DNA of 64,000 nt from Hippasteria phrygiana (lineage: Eukaryota; Echinodermata; Asteroidea; Valvatida; Goniasteridae). The position numbers and the translations under genes were made by a program. Shown piece by piece: positions 30,871 to 45,044 of this stretch (its first letter is position 1; each line of letters starts with the position of its first letter). The stretch covers positions 1,488,001 to 1,552,000 of the forward strand of contig JAZGUH010000145.1 in the NCBI GenBank assembly GCA_037893225.1, read 5' to 3'. The notes under the pieces were generated by a model that made no database searches, had not been told where the DNA came from, and saw only the letters and a program-made list of their open reading frames with translations.

Positions 30871-31155
30871 GAATAATGCACGAGTTTGAGGGAAGAATGT
30901 AATTTGTTAGCATTACCGCGTTAACAACTACGAGTGTAATGGTGTCCCAATGCAGTCCCATTTCACCATGTGTAAACTGTTTGTGTAAGAAATATGTTCA
31001 TCCGGTAAATTTCTTTGTTCAACCGCACCCTTAAAATAATTCTTCAAACGGGTTTATTGCAAAATGGAAAGCAAAAAGTAACGTTTGCAATTCAATACAC
31101 AAGTTTACTGTACACGAAAAATAACCTAAAGTAAAACAACAACAACAACAACAAA
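30871..31155. other. AT-rich spacer before the module array
   Basis: Ends in an (AAC)n run at 31132-31152 immediately before the first CTAG-hairpin junction. Confidence 0.5.
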
Positions 31156-31195
31156 CTAGAGGCAAGTGTTTGTGGACAAACACAGGGCTGTTTCG
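31156..31195 (-). repeat. Module junction: CTAG plus hairpin (first)
   Basis: CTAG at 31156-31159, then GTGTTTGTGGACAAACAC (8-bp stem, 2-nt loop) at 31167-31184 and GGGCTGTTTCG. Read on the minus strand this is hairpin, about 7 nt, then CTAG followed by T, the layout of a Helitron 3' end. Equivalent junctions occur at the other eleven module starts. Confidence 0.6.
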
Positions 31196-31364
31196 ATTTT
31201 TTTTATTGTTAGTTTGGATGTCAAATGTGTATGCAATATTTAAAGTTGTTTGTTAGTTAGCAATGACGGAGGGATGAAGATGTTGTTATTGGATGTGTGA
31301 AGGATTGGTTTAAAAAAAGGAATCGTGTACAAATGCTATGGGAAATAGCCTAGCGAATGCCCCT

Positions 31365-31990
31365 TTAAGATGACATCACATAACATGTAATGACTTCATC
31401 ATAACGTCATGTCAATTTTCATCTATGACACCGGGTGGCATACCTAAATGGTGTGTTTCAACTGAATCGGACTTGTACATTTGTAGATATATGGCTTCGA
31501 AAAATGCCCCTTTAAGATGACGTCACGTGACATGTGATGACGTCATCATGACGTAAAAGTTAGGCACACATTCTGAGCAGTTGGGGTAAGTGTCTGCCAA
31601 GTTTAAAAGTAGCCAAACTGGCCGGTAAGAAAGAAAACGTTTACAAATGCTATAGGCAATAATCTAGCGAGTGCCCCTTTAAGATGACACCACGTGACAT
31701 GTTATGACTTGATCATAACGTCATGTCAATGTTCATCTATAACACCCGGTGGCATACCTAGATATTACGTTCCAACTTAATCGGACTTGTACTTTTGTAG
31801 ATATATGGCTTCGAAAAATGCCCCTTTAAGATGACGTCACGTGACATGTGATGACGTCATCATGACGTAAAGGTTCGGCACACATTGTGAGCAGTTGGAG
31901 TAAGTGTCTGCTAAGTTTAAAAGTAGCCAAAGTGGCCGGTAAGAAAGAAAAAGTTTACAAATGCTATGGGCAATATTCTAGCGACTTGAA
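31365..31990 (+). repeat. CCCCTTTAAGATGACGTCAC repeats
   Basis: CCCCTTTAAGATGACNNCAC recurs near 31368, 31506, 31671 and 31819 in two alternating versions, giving a two-unit period of about 300-313 bp. GACGTCACGTGAC joins a TGACGTCA-type site to a CACGTG palindrome. Confidence 0.75.
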
Positions 31991-33760
31991 AAAATATTTT
32001 TTTTTATGACGTCATCATGACGTCACACAATTTTCGCTTTTTAGGGCATATCTTTGAGACATACCAAAGCTATAACAAAAAGAATTTTGAAAATATCTTG
32101 TTTTGTTCGCTAGATATATTGAAAAGAATGTTACGATTCCAAAAATTTAAAATTCAGCGACTTGAAAAAAGACTACAAATCAACCCTTTTTATAAACAGC
32201 ATGCCCATTTAAGCCATGGTTATCTGCCCTTCCCAGAATTCCTTTGTGTTATATTGAATTTGGTCTAAATTTTGAAACGGTTCCTATTTCTTACTTGAGT
32301 GAGCCACGACCATGAAATTTTGGAATTACGTACAGAAAAATTCAATGTATACATTTTTGTAATCGGATTGACCCTTACATGCGTTAAAAAAAAAAAATAT
32401 TGTTGATGACGTCATCATGACGTCACACAATTTTCGCCTTTTAGGGCATATCTTTGAGACATACCAAAGCTATAACAAAAATAATTTTGAAAATATCTTG
32501 TTTTGTTCGCTAGATATATTGAAAAGAATGTTACGATTTTAAAACTTCAAGAATTCAGCGACTTGAAAAAAGACTACAAATCAACCCTTTTTATAAACAG
32601 CATGCACATTTAAGCCATGGTTATCAGCCCTTCCCAGAATTCCTTTGTGCTATATTGAATTTGGTCTACATTTTGAAATGGCTCCTATTTCTTACTTGAG
32701 TGAGCCACGATCACGAAATTTTGGAATTGGGTACAGGAAAATTCAATGTATACATTTTTGTAATCAGATTGACCCTTACATGCGTTTAAAAAAAAAAATA
32801 TTGTTGACGTCATCATGACGTCACACAATTTTCGCCATTTAGGGCATATCTTTGAGACATACCAAAGCTGTAACAAAAATAATTTTGAAAATATCTTGTT
32901 TTGTTCGCTAGATATATTGAAAAGAATGTTACGATTTTAGAACTTCAAAAATTCAGCGACTTGAAAAAAGACTAGAAATCAACCCCTTTTATAAACAGCA
33001 AGCTCATAATAGCCATGGTTATCAGCCCGTCCCAGAATTCCTTTGTGTTATATTGAATTTGGTCTAAATTTTGAAATGGCTGTCATTTCTTACTTGAGTG
33101 AGCCACGATCATGAAATTTTGGAATTGGGTACAGAAAAATACAATGTATACATTTTTGTAATCGGATTGATCCTTACATGCGTTAAAAAAAAACAATATT
33201 TTTGATGACGTCATCATGACGTCACACAATTTTCGCCTTTTAGGGCATATCTTTGAGACATACCAAAGCTATAACAAAAAGAATTTTGAAAATATCTTGT
33301 TTTGTTCGCTAGATATATTGAAAAGAATGTTACGATTTTAATACTTCAAAAATTCAGCGACTTGAAAAAAGACTAGAAATCAACCCCTTTTATAAACAGC
33401 AAGCTCATAATAGCCATGGTTATCAGCCCGTCCCAGAATTCCTTTGTGTTATATTGAATTTGGTCTAAATTTTGAAATGGCTGTCATTTCTTACTTGAGT
33501 GAGCCACGATCATGAAATTTTGGAATTGGGTACAGCAAAATTCAATATATACATTTTTGTAATCAGATTGACCCTTACATGCGTAAAAAAAAAAAAGCAT
33601 TTTTGATGACGTCATCATGACGTCACACAATTTTCGCTTTTTAAGGCATATCTTTGAGACATACCAAAGCTATAAGAAAAAGAATTTTGAAAATATCTTG
33701 TTTTGTTCGCTAGATATAATTTAATGAATGTTACGATTTTCAAAATTCAAAAATTCATAA
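31991..33760 (+). repeat. ~400-bp tandem repeat, about 4.4 copies
   Basis: The GACGTCATCATGACGTCAC core recurs at 32008, 32408, 32806, 33207 and 33608. Each unit also has TAGGGCATATCTTTGAGACA, TTGTTTTGTTCGCTAGATAT and an A run at its end. Confidence 0.9.
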
Positions 33761-35560
33761 AAAATCACGTGATGACGTCATCATGACGTAAAAGTTCGGC
33801 ATGCATCCTGAGTAGTTGGTCTAAGTGTCTGTTAAGTTTAAAGGCAATCGGCTGCATAAAAGTAGCCAAAGTGCCTGGCAGAAAGAAATCGTGTACAAAT
33901 GCTATGGGCAAAAGTCTGAAAAAAAAAAGAAAAAAAAAACAAAACTAGAAACTGGTGTTTGTGTACAAACACAGGGCTGTTTCGGGTGTTTTTGTTTTTT
34001 TTGTGGTAGTATGATTCTAATTCTTGATGAGATATCAATGGTAGATGAAACAAAATCTTGTTTTACATTCAAGCAATTACGTATCCTTAATCATAATTGT
34101 TTTGGAAATGTGAGCATACTTGCAGTTTGTGACCATGATGATGTCATTGTGATGTCACACATTTTGCACATTCATATGTAAGTACCTATCACCTAACAAA
34201 TGTATTACAAATTGTTTTTTGAAATTAGCATGTAGGTTTGATGAGATATGGCTTTGGGGTTTAAAAACTTAAAAATTACTAGAAAATCGTATAATGATGT
34301 CATCATGACGTCATGTAATTTTTGTCAATAACGCCTGCTAGCATACCTACATATCACGTTTCAATTTCATTGGACTTGTAATTCTGTAGATATATGGCTT
34401 CGAAGAATCCACCTTTAAGATGACGTCACGTGACATGTGATGACATCATCATAATGTCATGTCAATTTTCATCTATAAACTTGCAGACGTACCTAGATAT
34501 TACATTTCAACTTAATCGAACTTGTACTTTTGTTTATATGTGGCTTCGAAAACTGCCCCTTTAAGATGACGTCAGGTGACATGTGATGAAGTCATCATAA
34601 CGTCATGTCAATTTTCATCTATAAACCAGCTGGCCTACTTAGATATTACATTTCAATATAATCGAGCTTGTACTTTTGTAGATATGGCTTCAAAAACTGC
34701 CCCTTTAAGATGACGTCACGTGACACGTGATGACATCATGATAATGTCATGTCAATTTTCAGCTATAAACCTACTGGGCTACCTAGATATTACTTTTCAA
34801 CTTAATCGAACTTGTAATTTTGTTTATATATGGCTTCAAAAACTGCCCCTTTAAGATGACGTCACGTGACATGTGATGACGTCGTCATAACGTCAATTCA
34901 ATTTTTATCTATCAACCTACTGGGCTACCTAGATATTACTTTTGAACTTAATCGGACTTGTGCTTTTGTAGACATATGGCTTCAAAAACTGCCCCTTTAA
35001 GATGACGTCACGTGACATGTGATGACATCAATTATGATAATGTCATGTCAATTTTCAGCTATAAACCTACTGGGCTACCTAGATATTACTTTTCAACTTA
35101 ATCGAATTTGTACTTTTGTAGATATATGGCTTCAAAAACTGCCCCTTTAAGATGACGTCACGTGGCATGTCATGACGTCATCAAGAGGTAAAAGTTCGGC
35201 ACACATTGTGAGCAGTTAGTCTAAGTGTCTGCCAAGTTTAAAAGTACCCAAAGTGCCGGTAAGAAAGAAAACGTGTACAAATGCTATAGGCAATAATCTA
35301 GCGAGTGCCCCTTTAAGATGACACCACGTGACATGTTATGACTTGATCATAACGTCATGTCAATTTTCATCTATAACACCAGGTGGCATACCTTACGTTC
35401 CAACTGAATCGGACTTGTACTTTTGTAGATATATGGCTTCGAAAAATGCCCCTTTAAGATGACGTCACGTGACATGTGATGACGTCATCAGGACGTAAAA
35501 GTTCGGCACACATTGTGAGCAGTTGGGGTAAGTGTCTGCCAAGTTTAAAAGTAGCCAATG
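33761..35560 (+). repeat. Mixed module with ~145-bp units
   Basis: From 34404 to 35150, GCCCCTTTAAGATGACGTCA-type units recur about every 143-150 bp (near 34404, 34554, 34697, 34845, 34989 and 35139). A hairpin junction sits at 33945-33972. A 118-codon open frame from 33825 crosses an A tract and is not supported as a gene. Confidence 0.8.
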
Positions 35561-36430
35561 TGGCCGGTAAGAAAGTAAACGTTTACAAATGCTATGGGCA
35601 ATATTCTATCGACTTGAAAAAAGAATTTTTTTATGACGTCATCATGACGTCACACAATTGTCGCTTTTTAGGGCATATCTTTGAGACATACCAAAGCTAT
35701 AACAAAAAGAATTTTGAAAATATCTTGTTTTGTTCGCTAGATATAGTGAAAAGAATGTTACGATTATAAAACTTCAAGAATTCAGCGACTTGAAAAAAGA
35801 CTACAAATCAACCCTTTTTATAAACAGCATGCACATTTAAGCCATGGTTATCAGCCCTTCCCAGAATTCCTTTGTGTTATATTGAATTTGGTCTACATTT
35901 TGAAATGGCTCCTATTTCTTACTTGAGTGAGCCACGATCACGAAATTTTGGAATTAGGTACAGGAAAATTCAATGTATACATTTTTGTAATCAGATTGAC
36001 CCTTACATGCGTTTAAAAAAAAAAATATTGTTGATGACGTCATCATGACATCACACAATTTTCGCCATTTAGGGCATATCTTTGAGACATACCAAAGCTG
36101 TAACAAAAATAATTTTGAAAATATCTTGTTTTGTTCGCTAGATATATTGAAAAGAATGTTACGATTTTAAAACTTCAAAAATTCAGCGACTTGAAAAAAG
36201 ACTAGAAATCAACCCCTTTTATAAACAGCAAGCTCATAATAGCCATGGTTATCAGCCTGTCCCAGAATTCCTTTGTGTTATATTGAATTTGGTCTAAATT
36301 TTGAAATGGCTGTTATTTCTTACTTGAGTGAGCCACGATCATGAAATTTTGGAATTGGGTACAGCAAAATTCAATATATACATTTTTGTAATCAGATTGA
36401 CCCTTACATGCGTTAAAAAAAAAAAGCATT
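35561..36430 (+). repeat. ~400-bp repeat, two copies
   Basis: Cores at 35635 and 36037, the same family as 31991-33760. Confidence 0.85.
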
Positions 36431-38110
36431 TTTGATGACGTCATCATGACGTCACACAGTTTTCGCTTTTTAGGGCATATCTTTGAGACATACCAAAGCT
36501 ATAAGAAAAAGAATTTTGAAAATATCTTGTTTTGTTCGCTAGATATAATTTAATGAATGTTACGATTTTCAAAATTCAAAAATTCATAAAAAATCACGTG
36601 ATGACGTCATCATGACGTAAAAGTTCGGCATACATTCTGAGCAGTTGGTCTAAGTGTCTGTTAAGTTTAAAGGCAATCGGCTGCATAAAAGTAGCCAAAG
36701 TCCCTGGCAGAAAGAAATCGTGTACAAATGCTATGGGCAAAAGTCTGAAAAAGAAAAAAAAAAAGAAACTAGAAACTGGTGTTTGTGTACAAACACAGGG
36801 CTGTTTCGGGTGTTTTTGTTTTTTTTGTGGGAGTATGATTCTAATTCTTGATGAGATATCAATGGTAGATGAAACAAAATCTTGTTTTACATTCAAGCAA
36901 TTACGTATCCTTAATCATAATTGTTTTGGAAATGTGAGCATACTTGCAGTTTGTGACCATGATGATGTCATTGTGATGTCACACATTTTGCACATTCATA
37001 TGTAAGTACCTATCACCTAACAAATGTATTACAAATTGTTTTTTGAAATTAGCATGTAGGTTTGATGAGATATGGCTTTGGGGTTTAAAAACTTAAAAAT
37101 TACTAGAAAATCGTATAATGATGTCATCATGACGTCATGTAATTTTTGTCAATAACGCCTGCTAGCATACCTACATATCACGTTTCAATTTCATTGGACT
37201 TGTAATTCTGTAGATATATGGCTTCGAAGAATCCACCTTTAAGATGACGTCACGTGACATGTGATGACATCATCATAATGTCATGTCAATTTTCATCTAT
37301 AAACTTGCAGACGTACCTAGATATTACATTTCAACTTAATCGAACTTGTACTTTTGTAGATATGGCTTCAAAAACTGCCCCTTTAAGATGACATCACGTG
37401 ACATGTGATGACATCATGATAATGTCATGTCAATTTTCAGCTATAAACCTACTGGGCTACCTAGATATTACTTTTCAACTTAATCGAACTTGTAATTTTG
37501 TTTATATATGGCTTCAAAAACTGCCCCTTTAAGATGACGTCACGTGACATGTGATGACATCAATTATGATAATGTCATGTCAATTTTCAGCTATCAACCT
37601 ACTGGGCTACCTAGATATTACTTTTCAACTTAATCGAATTTGTACTTTTGTAGATATATGGCTTCAAAAACTGCCCCTTTAAGATGACGTCACGTGGCAT
37701 GTGATGACGTCATCAAGAGGTAAAAGTTCGGCACACATTGTGAGCAGTTAGTCTAAGTGTCTGTCAAGTTTAAAAGTACCCAAAGTGCCGGTAAGAAAGA
37801 AAACGTGTACAAATGCTATAGGCAATAATCTAGCGAGTGCCCCTTTAAGATGACACCACGTGACATGTTATGACTTGATCATAACGTCATGTCAATTTTC
37901 ATCTATAACACCAGGTGGCATACCTTACGTTCCAACTGAATCGGACTTGTACTTTTGTAGATATATGGCTTCGAAAAATGCCCCTTTAAGATGACGTCAC
38001 GTGACATGTGATGACGTCATCAGGACGTAAAAGTTCGGCACACATTGTGAGCAGTTGGGGTAAGTGTCTGCCAAGTTTAAAAGTAGCCAATGTGGCCGGT
38101 AAGAAAGTAA
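36431..38110 (+). repeat. Near-identical duplicate of 33.6-35.6 kb
   Basis: 36437-37340 matches 33608-34500 at an offset of about 2829 bp, and the later part matches at about 2532 bp. Roughly two 145-bp units have therefore been lost or gained between the copies. Confidence 0.85.
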
Positions 38111-40102
38111 ACGTTTACAAATGCTATGGGCAATATTCTATCGACTTGAAAAAAGAATTTTTTTATGACGTCATCATGACGTCACACAATTTTCGCTTTT
38201 TAGGGCATATCTTTGAGACATACCAAAGCTATAACAAAAAGAATTTTGAAAATATCTTGTTTTGTTCGCTAGATATATTGAAAAGAATGTTACGATTTAA
38301 AAAAATTAAAGATTCAGCGACTTGAAAAAAGACTAGAAATCAACCCCTTTTATAAACATCAAGCACATAATAGCCATGGTTATCTGCCCGTCCCAGAATT
38401 CCTTTGTGTTATATATTGAATTTGGTCTAAATTTTGAAATGGCTGTCATTTCTTACTTGAGTGAGCTACGATCATGAAATTTTGGAAATGGGTACAGGAA
38501 AATTCAATGTATACATTTTTGTAATCGGATTGACCCTTACATGCGTTTAAAAAAAACATATTTTTGATGACGTCATCATGACGTCACACAATTTTCGCTT
38601 TTTAGGGCATATCTTTGAGACATACCAAAGCTATAACAAAAATAATTTTGAAAATATCTTGTTTTGTTCGCTAGATATATTGAAAAGAATGTTACGATTT
38701 TAATACTTCAAAAATTCAGCGACTTGAAAAAAGACTAGAAATCAACCCCTTTTATAAACAGCAAGCTCATAATAGCCATGGTTATCAGCCCGTCCCAGAA
38801 TTCCTTTGTGTTATATTGAATTTGGTCTAAATTTTGAAATGGCTGTTATTTCTTACTTGAGTGAGCCACGATCATGAAATTTTGGAATTGGGTACAGAAA
38901 AATACAATGTATACATTTTTGTAATCGGATTGACCCTTACATGCGTTTAAAAAAAAAAATATTGTTGATGACGTCATCATGACGTCACACAATTTTTGCC
39001 ATTTAGGGCATATCTTTGAGACATACCAAAGCTGTAACAAAAAGAATTTTGAAAATATCTTGTTTTGTTCGCTAGATATATTGAAAAGAATGTTACGATT
39101 TTAAAACTTCAAAAATTCAGCGACTTGAAAAAAGACTAGAAATCAACCCATTTTATAAACAGCAAGCTCATAATAGCCATGGTTATCAGCCGTCCCAGAA
39201 TTCCTTTGTGTTATATTGAATTTGGTCTAAATTTTGAAATGGCTGTCATTTCATACTTGAGTGAGCCACGATCATGAAATTTTGGAATTGGGTACAGAAA
39301 AATACAATGTATACATTTTTGTAATCGGATTGACCCTTACATGCGTTAAAAAAAAAACATATTTTTGATGACGTCATCATGACGTCACACAATTTTCGCC
39401 TTTTAGGGCATATCTTTGAGACATACCAAAGCTATAACAAAAATAATTTTGAAAATATCTTGTTTTGTTCGCTAGATATATTGAAAAGAATGTTACGATT
39501 TTAATACTTCAAAAATTCAGCGACTTGAAAAAAGACTAGAAATCAACCCCTTTTATAAACAGCAAGCTCATAATAGCCATGGTTATCAGCCCGTCCCAGA
39601 ATTCCTTTGTGTTATATTGAATTTGGTCTAAATTTTGAAATGGCTGTCATTTCTTACTTGAGTGAGCCACGATCATGAAATTTTGGAATTGGGTACAGCA
39701 AAATTCAATATATACATTTTTGTAAACAGATTGACCCTTACATGCGTTAAAAAAAAAAAGCATTTTTGATGACGTCATCATGACGTCACACAGTTTTCGC
39801 TTTTTAGGGCATATCTTTGAGACATACCAAAGCTATAAGAAAAAGAATTTTGAAAATATCTTGTTTTGTTCGCTAGATATAATTTAATGAATGTTACGAT
39901 TTTCAAAATTCAAAAATTCATAAAAAATCACGTGATGACGTCATCATGACGTAAAAGTTCGGCATACATTCTGAGCAGTTGGTCTAAGTGTCTGTTCAGT
40001 TTAAAGGCAATCGGCTGCATAAAACTAGCCAAAGTCCCTGGCAGAAAGAAATCGTGTACAAACGCTATGGGCAAAAAGTCTGAAAAAGAAAAAAAAAAAA
40101 AA
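38111..40102 (+). repeat. ~400-bp repeats, five cores, plus module end
   Basis: Cores at about 38168, 38570, 38969, 39369 and 39771. The last continues into the GTGTACAAACGCTATGGG ending and an A tract before CTAG at 40103. Confidence 0.85.
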
Positions 40103-41229
40103 CTAGACATATGGTACAGTGTTTGTGGACAAACACAGGGCTGTTTTGTTTTTTTGTGTAAAATTTTGTGATTAAAATGAAATTTCAAAAATTTCAAAAA
40201 TCATAAAAAAAATTGCCGATGACGTCATCATGACATCATTTCAGATTTTGCATGCTAGTGACAGTATCTACCTACCCACCAATTTTCATGACGATTGGAC
40301 CTATCCTTATATGTGTTTTAAAAAAGCACATTTTTGATGATGTCATCATGACGTCACACATTTTTTTCCTTTTTAGGGCATATCTTTGAGACCTACCAAA
40401 GCTATAACAAAAAGAATTTTGAACATATCTTGTTTTGTTTGCCAGATATATTTAAAAGAATTTTACGATTTCAAAATTTCAAAAATTCATAACACATCAC
40501 GTGATGACGTCATCATGACGTCACTTCGGCTTCTGCATGCTGGTGGCAGTATCTACCTACCCACCAATTTTCATGACGATCAGACCTATCCTTATATGTG
40601 TTTTAAAAAAGCACATTTTTGATGATGTCATCATGACGTCACACATTTTTTTCCTTTTTAGGGCATATCTTTGAGACCTACCAAAGCTATAACAAAAAGA
40701 ATTTTGAAAATATCTTGTTTTGTTTGCCAGATATATTTAAAAGAATGTTACGATTTTCAAAATTTCAAAAATTCATAACAAATCACGTGATGACGTCATC
40801 ATGACGTCATTTTGGATTTTGCATCCTAGTGCCAGTATCTACCTACCCACCAATTTTCATGACGATCGGACGTATCCTTATATGTGTTTTAAAAAAGCAC
40901 ATTTTTGATGACGTCATCATGACATCACACATTTTTTTTTCTTTTAGTGCATATCTTTGAGACATACCAAAGCTATAACAAAAAGAATTTTGAAAATATC
41001 TTGTTTTGTTCGCCAGAAATATTGAAAAGAATTTTACGATTTTGAAATTTCAAAAATTCATAAAAAATCACGTGATGACGTCATCATGACGAAAATGTTC
41101 GGCATACATTCTGAGCAGTTAGTCTAAGTGTCTGCCAAGTTTAAAGCCAATCGGCAGCATAAAAGTAGCCAAAGTGCCGGTAAGAAAGAAAACGTGTACA
41201 AATGCTATGGGCAAAAAAGTCTGAAAAGG

Positions 41230-41262
<33 letters not shown>

Positions 41263-41325
41263 ACGAAAACAAGGGCTGTTTTGGAAAAGTTTCCAAAACA
41301 GCCAAAAAAAAAAAAAAAAAAGAAA
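40103..41325 (+). repeat. ~288-bp tandem repeat
   Basis: Paired-palindrome cores at about 40218, 40505, 40793 and 41078. Units share CTACCCACCAATTTTCATGA and AGCACATTTTTGATGA. The module ends with A runs and a GGCTGTTTTGGAAA hairpin near 41274-41303. Confidence 0.85.
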
Positions 41326-44300
41326 CTAGAGCCAATAGTGTTTGTGGACAAACACAGGGCTGTTTCGGTGTTTTTGTGTAAAATTTGGTGATTAAAATGA
41401 AATTTCAAAATTTTTAATAAAATTAAAAAAATTAACAAATTATAGAAAATTAGCCGATGAGGTCTCATGACGTCACTTCGGCTTCTGCATGCGGGTGGCA
41501 CTATCTACATACCCACCAATTTTTATGACGATCGGACCTACCCTTATATGTGTTTCAAAAAAGCATATTTTTGATGACGTCATGATGACGTCACACATTT
41601 TCCCATTTATGTGAAAGAATATAGGAGCTAACAAAGCTATTACAAAAAGAATTTTGAATTTAGCATGTTCTGTTAAAGAGATATGGGTTTAAGAAACTTT
41701 AAGGTTAAAAAACTTTACAATTACTATAAAATCGTATGATGAGGTCATCATGACGTCACCTCAATTTTCATCTATAACACGTACTTGTCTACCACCATAG
41801 CAGGTTTGAATGCAATCGGACCTACGGTTCTCTAGATATGTGCCCTTGAAAAATGCACCTTTAAGATGACGTCACATGACAAGTGATGACGTCATCATGA
41901 CGTCACTCTTCGGCATAAATTTTCAGCTTAGGGTCTCTGTTTGAGTTAAACCTGATAAAGATCTGAGGTTGTTTAGTGACCAAAGTGGCTCTTACAAAAT
42001 TCGTGTACAAAGTCTATGGGATTTGGGATAGAACTAAAAATTCATAGAAAATCAGCCGATGACGTCATCATGACGTCACTTTGGATTTTACATGCTAGTG
42101 GCACTATCTACCTACCCACCAATTTTCATGACGATCGGACCTATCCTTATATGTGTTTTAAAAAAGCACATTTTTGATGACGTCATCATGACGTCACACA
42201 TTTTCTCCCTTTTAGGGGATATCTTTGAGACATACCAAAGCTATACCAAAAAGAATTTTGAAAATATCTTGTTTCGTTCGCCAGATATATTGAAAAGAAT
42301 GTTACGATTTTCAAATTTCAAAAATTCATAAAAAATCACGTGATGACGTCATCATGACGTAAATGTTCGGCATACATTCTGAGTAGTTAGTCTAAGTGTC
42401 TGCCAAGTTTAAAGCCAATCGGCACCATAAAAGTAGCCAAAGTGCCGGTAAGAAAGAAAACGTGTACAAATGCTATGGGCATTTGGCTGAAAAAAAAAAA
42501 AAAAAAAAAAAAAAACTAGAGCTCTGTCTGTCTGTTGGTCAACAGAACAGAGGGCTTTTCCGTTATTTTCACTATTTCATTGGATATCATCTTGTTTATT
42601 ATTAATAAACAAAAACAAAATAGGGTAATTTTTTATACGGCGAATGTGTATGGTAAATGGACAATGTAATAAAGACCTTTAACGTAGAAGTTTATGTCAC
42701 TTTACACACACGATTACGTCATTATGACGTCACTCTTCGGCATACAATTTCAGCTTAGGGTGTATGTTTGTGTTAAGTCTGATTAAGATCTGAAATTGTT
42801 TAGTGACCAAAGTGGCTCTTACAAATGTCGTGTACAGTCTATGGGATTTTGGATAGAACAAAAAATTCATAGAAAATCAGCCGATGACGTCATCATGATG
42901 TCACTTTGGATTTGACATGCTAGTAGCACTATTTACCTACCCCCTAATTTTTATGACGATCGGACGTACCCTTATATGTGTTTCAAAAAAGCAAATGTTT
43001 GATGACGTCATGATGACGTCACACATTTTTCACATTTATGTGAAAGATACTAGGAGCTAACAAAGGTATTACAAAAAGAATTTTGAATTTAGCATGTTCT
43101 GTTGACAAGATATGGCTTTATTAAATTTTAAAGTTAAAAAACTTAAACATTATTATAAAATCGTATGATGACGTAATCATGACGTCACCTCAATTTTCAT
43201 CTATAACACGTACTTGTCTACCACCATAGCAGGTTTTAAGGCAATCGGACCTACGGTTCTCTAGATATGGGCCCTTGAAAAATGCACCTTTATGATGACG
43301 TCACGTGACACGTGATGACGTCATCATGATGTCACTCTTCGGCATACATTTTCAGCTAAGGGTCTTTGTTTGTGTTAAGTCTCATTAAGATCTGAGGTTG
43401 TTTAGTGACCAAAGTGCCACTTACAAAATTCGTGTACAAAGTCTAAGGGATTTGGGATAGAACAAAACAATTCATAGAAAATCAGCCGATGACGTCATCA
43501 TGACGTCACTTTGGATTTTACATGCTAGTAGTATTATCTACCCACCCACCAATTGTTATGACGATCGGACGTACCCTTATATGTGTTTCAAAAAAGTACA
43601 TTTTTGATGACGTCATGATGACGTCACACATTTTTCCCATTTATGTGAAAGAATATAGGAGCTTACAAATCTATTCCAAAAAGAATTTTGAATTTAGCAT
43701 GTTCTGTTGATGAGATATGACTTTAAGAAACTTTAAGGTTCAAAAACTTTAAAATTACTATAAAATCGTATTGTGACGTCATCATGACGTCACCTCAATT
43801 TTCATCTATAACACCCGGTGGTATACCTAGATATTACGTTTCAACTTAATCGAACTTGTACTTTTGTAGATATATGGCTTCAAAAACTGCCCCTTTAAGA
43901 TGACGTCACGTGACATGTGATGACGTCATCATGACGTAAAAGTTTGGCACACATTGTGAGCAGTTGGGGTAAGTGTTTGCCTCGTTTAAAAGTAGCCAAA
44001 GTGGACGGTAAGAAAGAAAACGTTTACAAATGCTATGGGCAATAGTCTAGCGACTTGAAAAAAGACTAGAAATCAACCCTTTTTATAAACAGCATGCACA
44101 TTTAAGCCATGGTTATCCGCCCTTCCCAGAATTCCTTTGTGTTATATTGAATTTGGTCTAAATTTTGAAATGGCTGGTATTTCTTACTTGAGTGAGCCAC
44201 GATCATGAAATTTTGGAATTAGGTACAGATAAATTCAATGTATACATTTTTGTAATCGGATTGCCCCTTACAAGCGTTTAAAAAAAAAAATTGTTTGATG

Positions 44301-45044
44301 ACGTCATCATGACGTCACACAATTTTCGCTTTTTAGGACATATCTTTGAGACATACCAAAGCTATAACAAAATAAAATTTTGAAAAAATCTTGTTTTGTT
44401 CGCTAGATATATTTAAAAGAATGTTACGATTTTAGCAATTCAAGAATTCAGCGACTTGAAAAAAGACTAGAAATCAACCCCTTTTATAAACAGCATGCTC
44501 TTTTAAGCCATGGTTATCTGCCCTTCCCAGAATTCCTTTGTGTTATATTGAATTTGGTCTAAATTTTGAAATGGCTGGTATTTCTTACTTGAGTGAGCCA
44601 CGATGATGAAATTTTGGAATTAGGTACAGCTAAATTCAATGTATACATTTTTGTAATCGGATTGACCCTTACAAGCGTTTAAGAAAAACCACATTTTTGA
44701 TGACGTCATCATGACGTCACACAATTTTCGATTTTTAGAGCATATCTTTGAGACATACCAAAGCTATAACAAAAAGAATTTTGAAATTATCTTGTTTTGT
44801 TCGCTAGATATATTGAAAAGAATGTTACGATTTTAAGAATTCAAAAATTCATAAAAAATCACGTGATGACGTCATCATGACGTCACTCTTCGGCATACAA
44901 TTTCAGGTTAGGGTCTATGTTTGTATTAAGTTTGATTAAGATCTGAGATTGTTTAGTGACCAAAGTGCCACCTATAAAATTCGTGTACAAAGTCTATGGG
45001 ATTTGGGATGGAACTAAAGTAAGAAGAAGAAAAAGAAATAAAAA
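41326..45044 (+). repeat. Two further modules with ~0.6-0.8-kb internal repeats
   Basis: TATGACGATCGGACNTACCC-type words recur at about 41523, 42130, 42952 and 43556, followed by GATGACGTCATGATGACGTC or the TCATCA version. 44040-44860 returns to the 400-bp family. Confidence 0.75.

Noticed and set aside
33825..37005. Repeated open frames of 90-118 codons
   Set aside because: They recur identically in duplicated satellite modules and cross A tracts of differing length that shift the frame.
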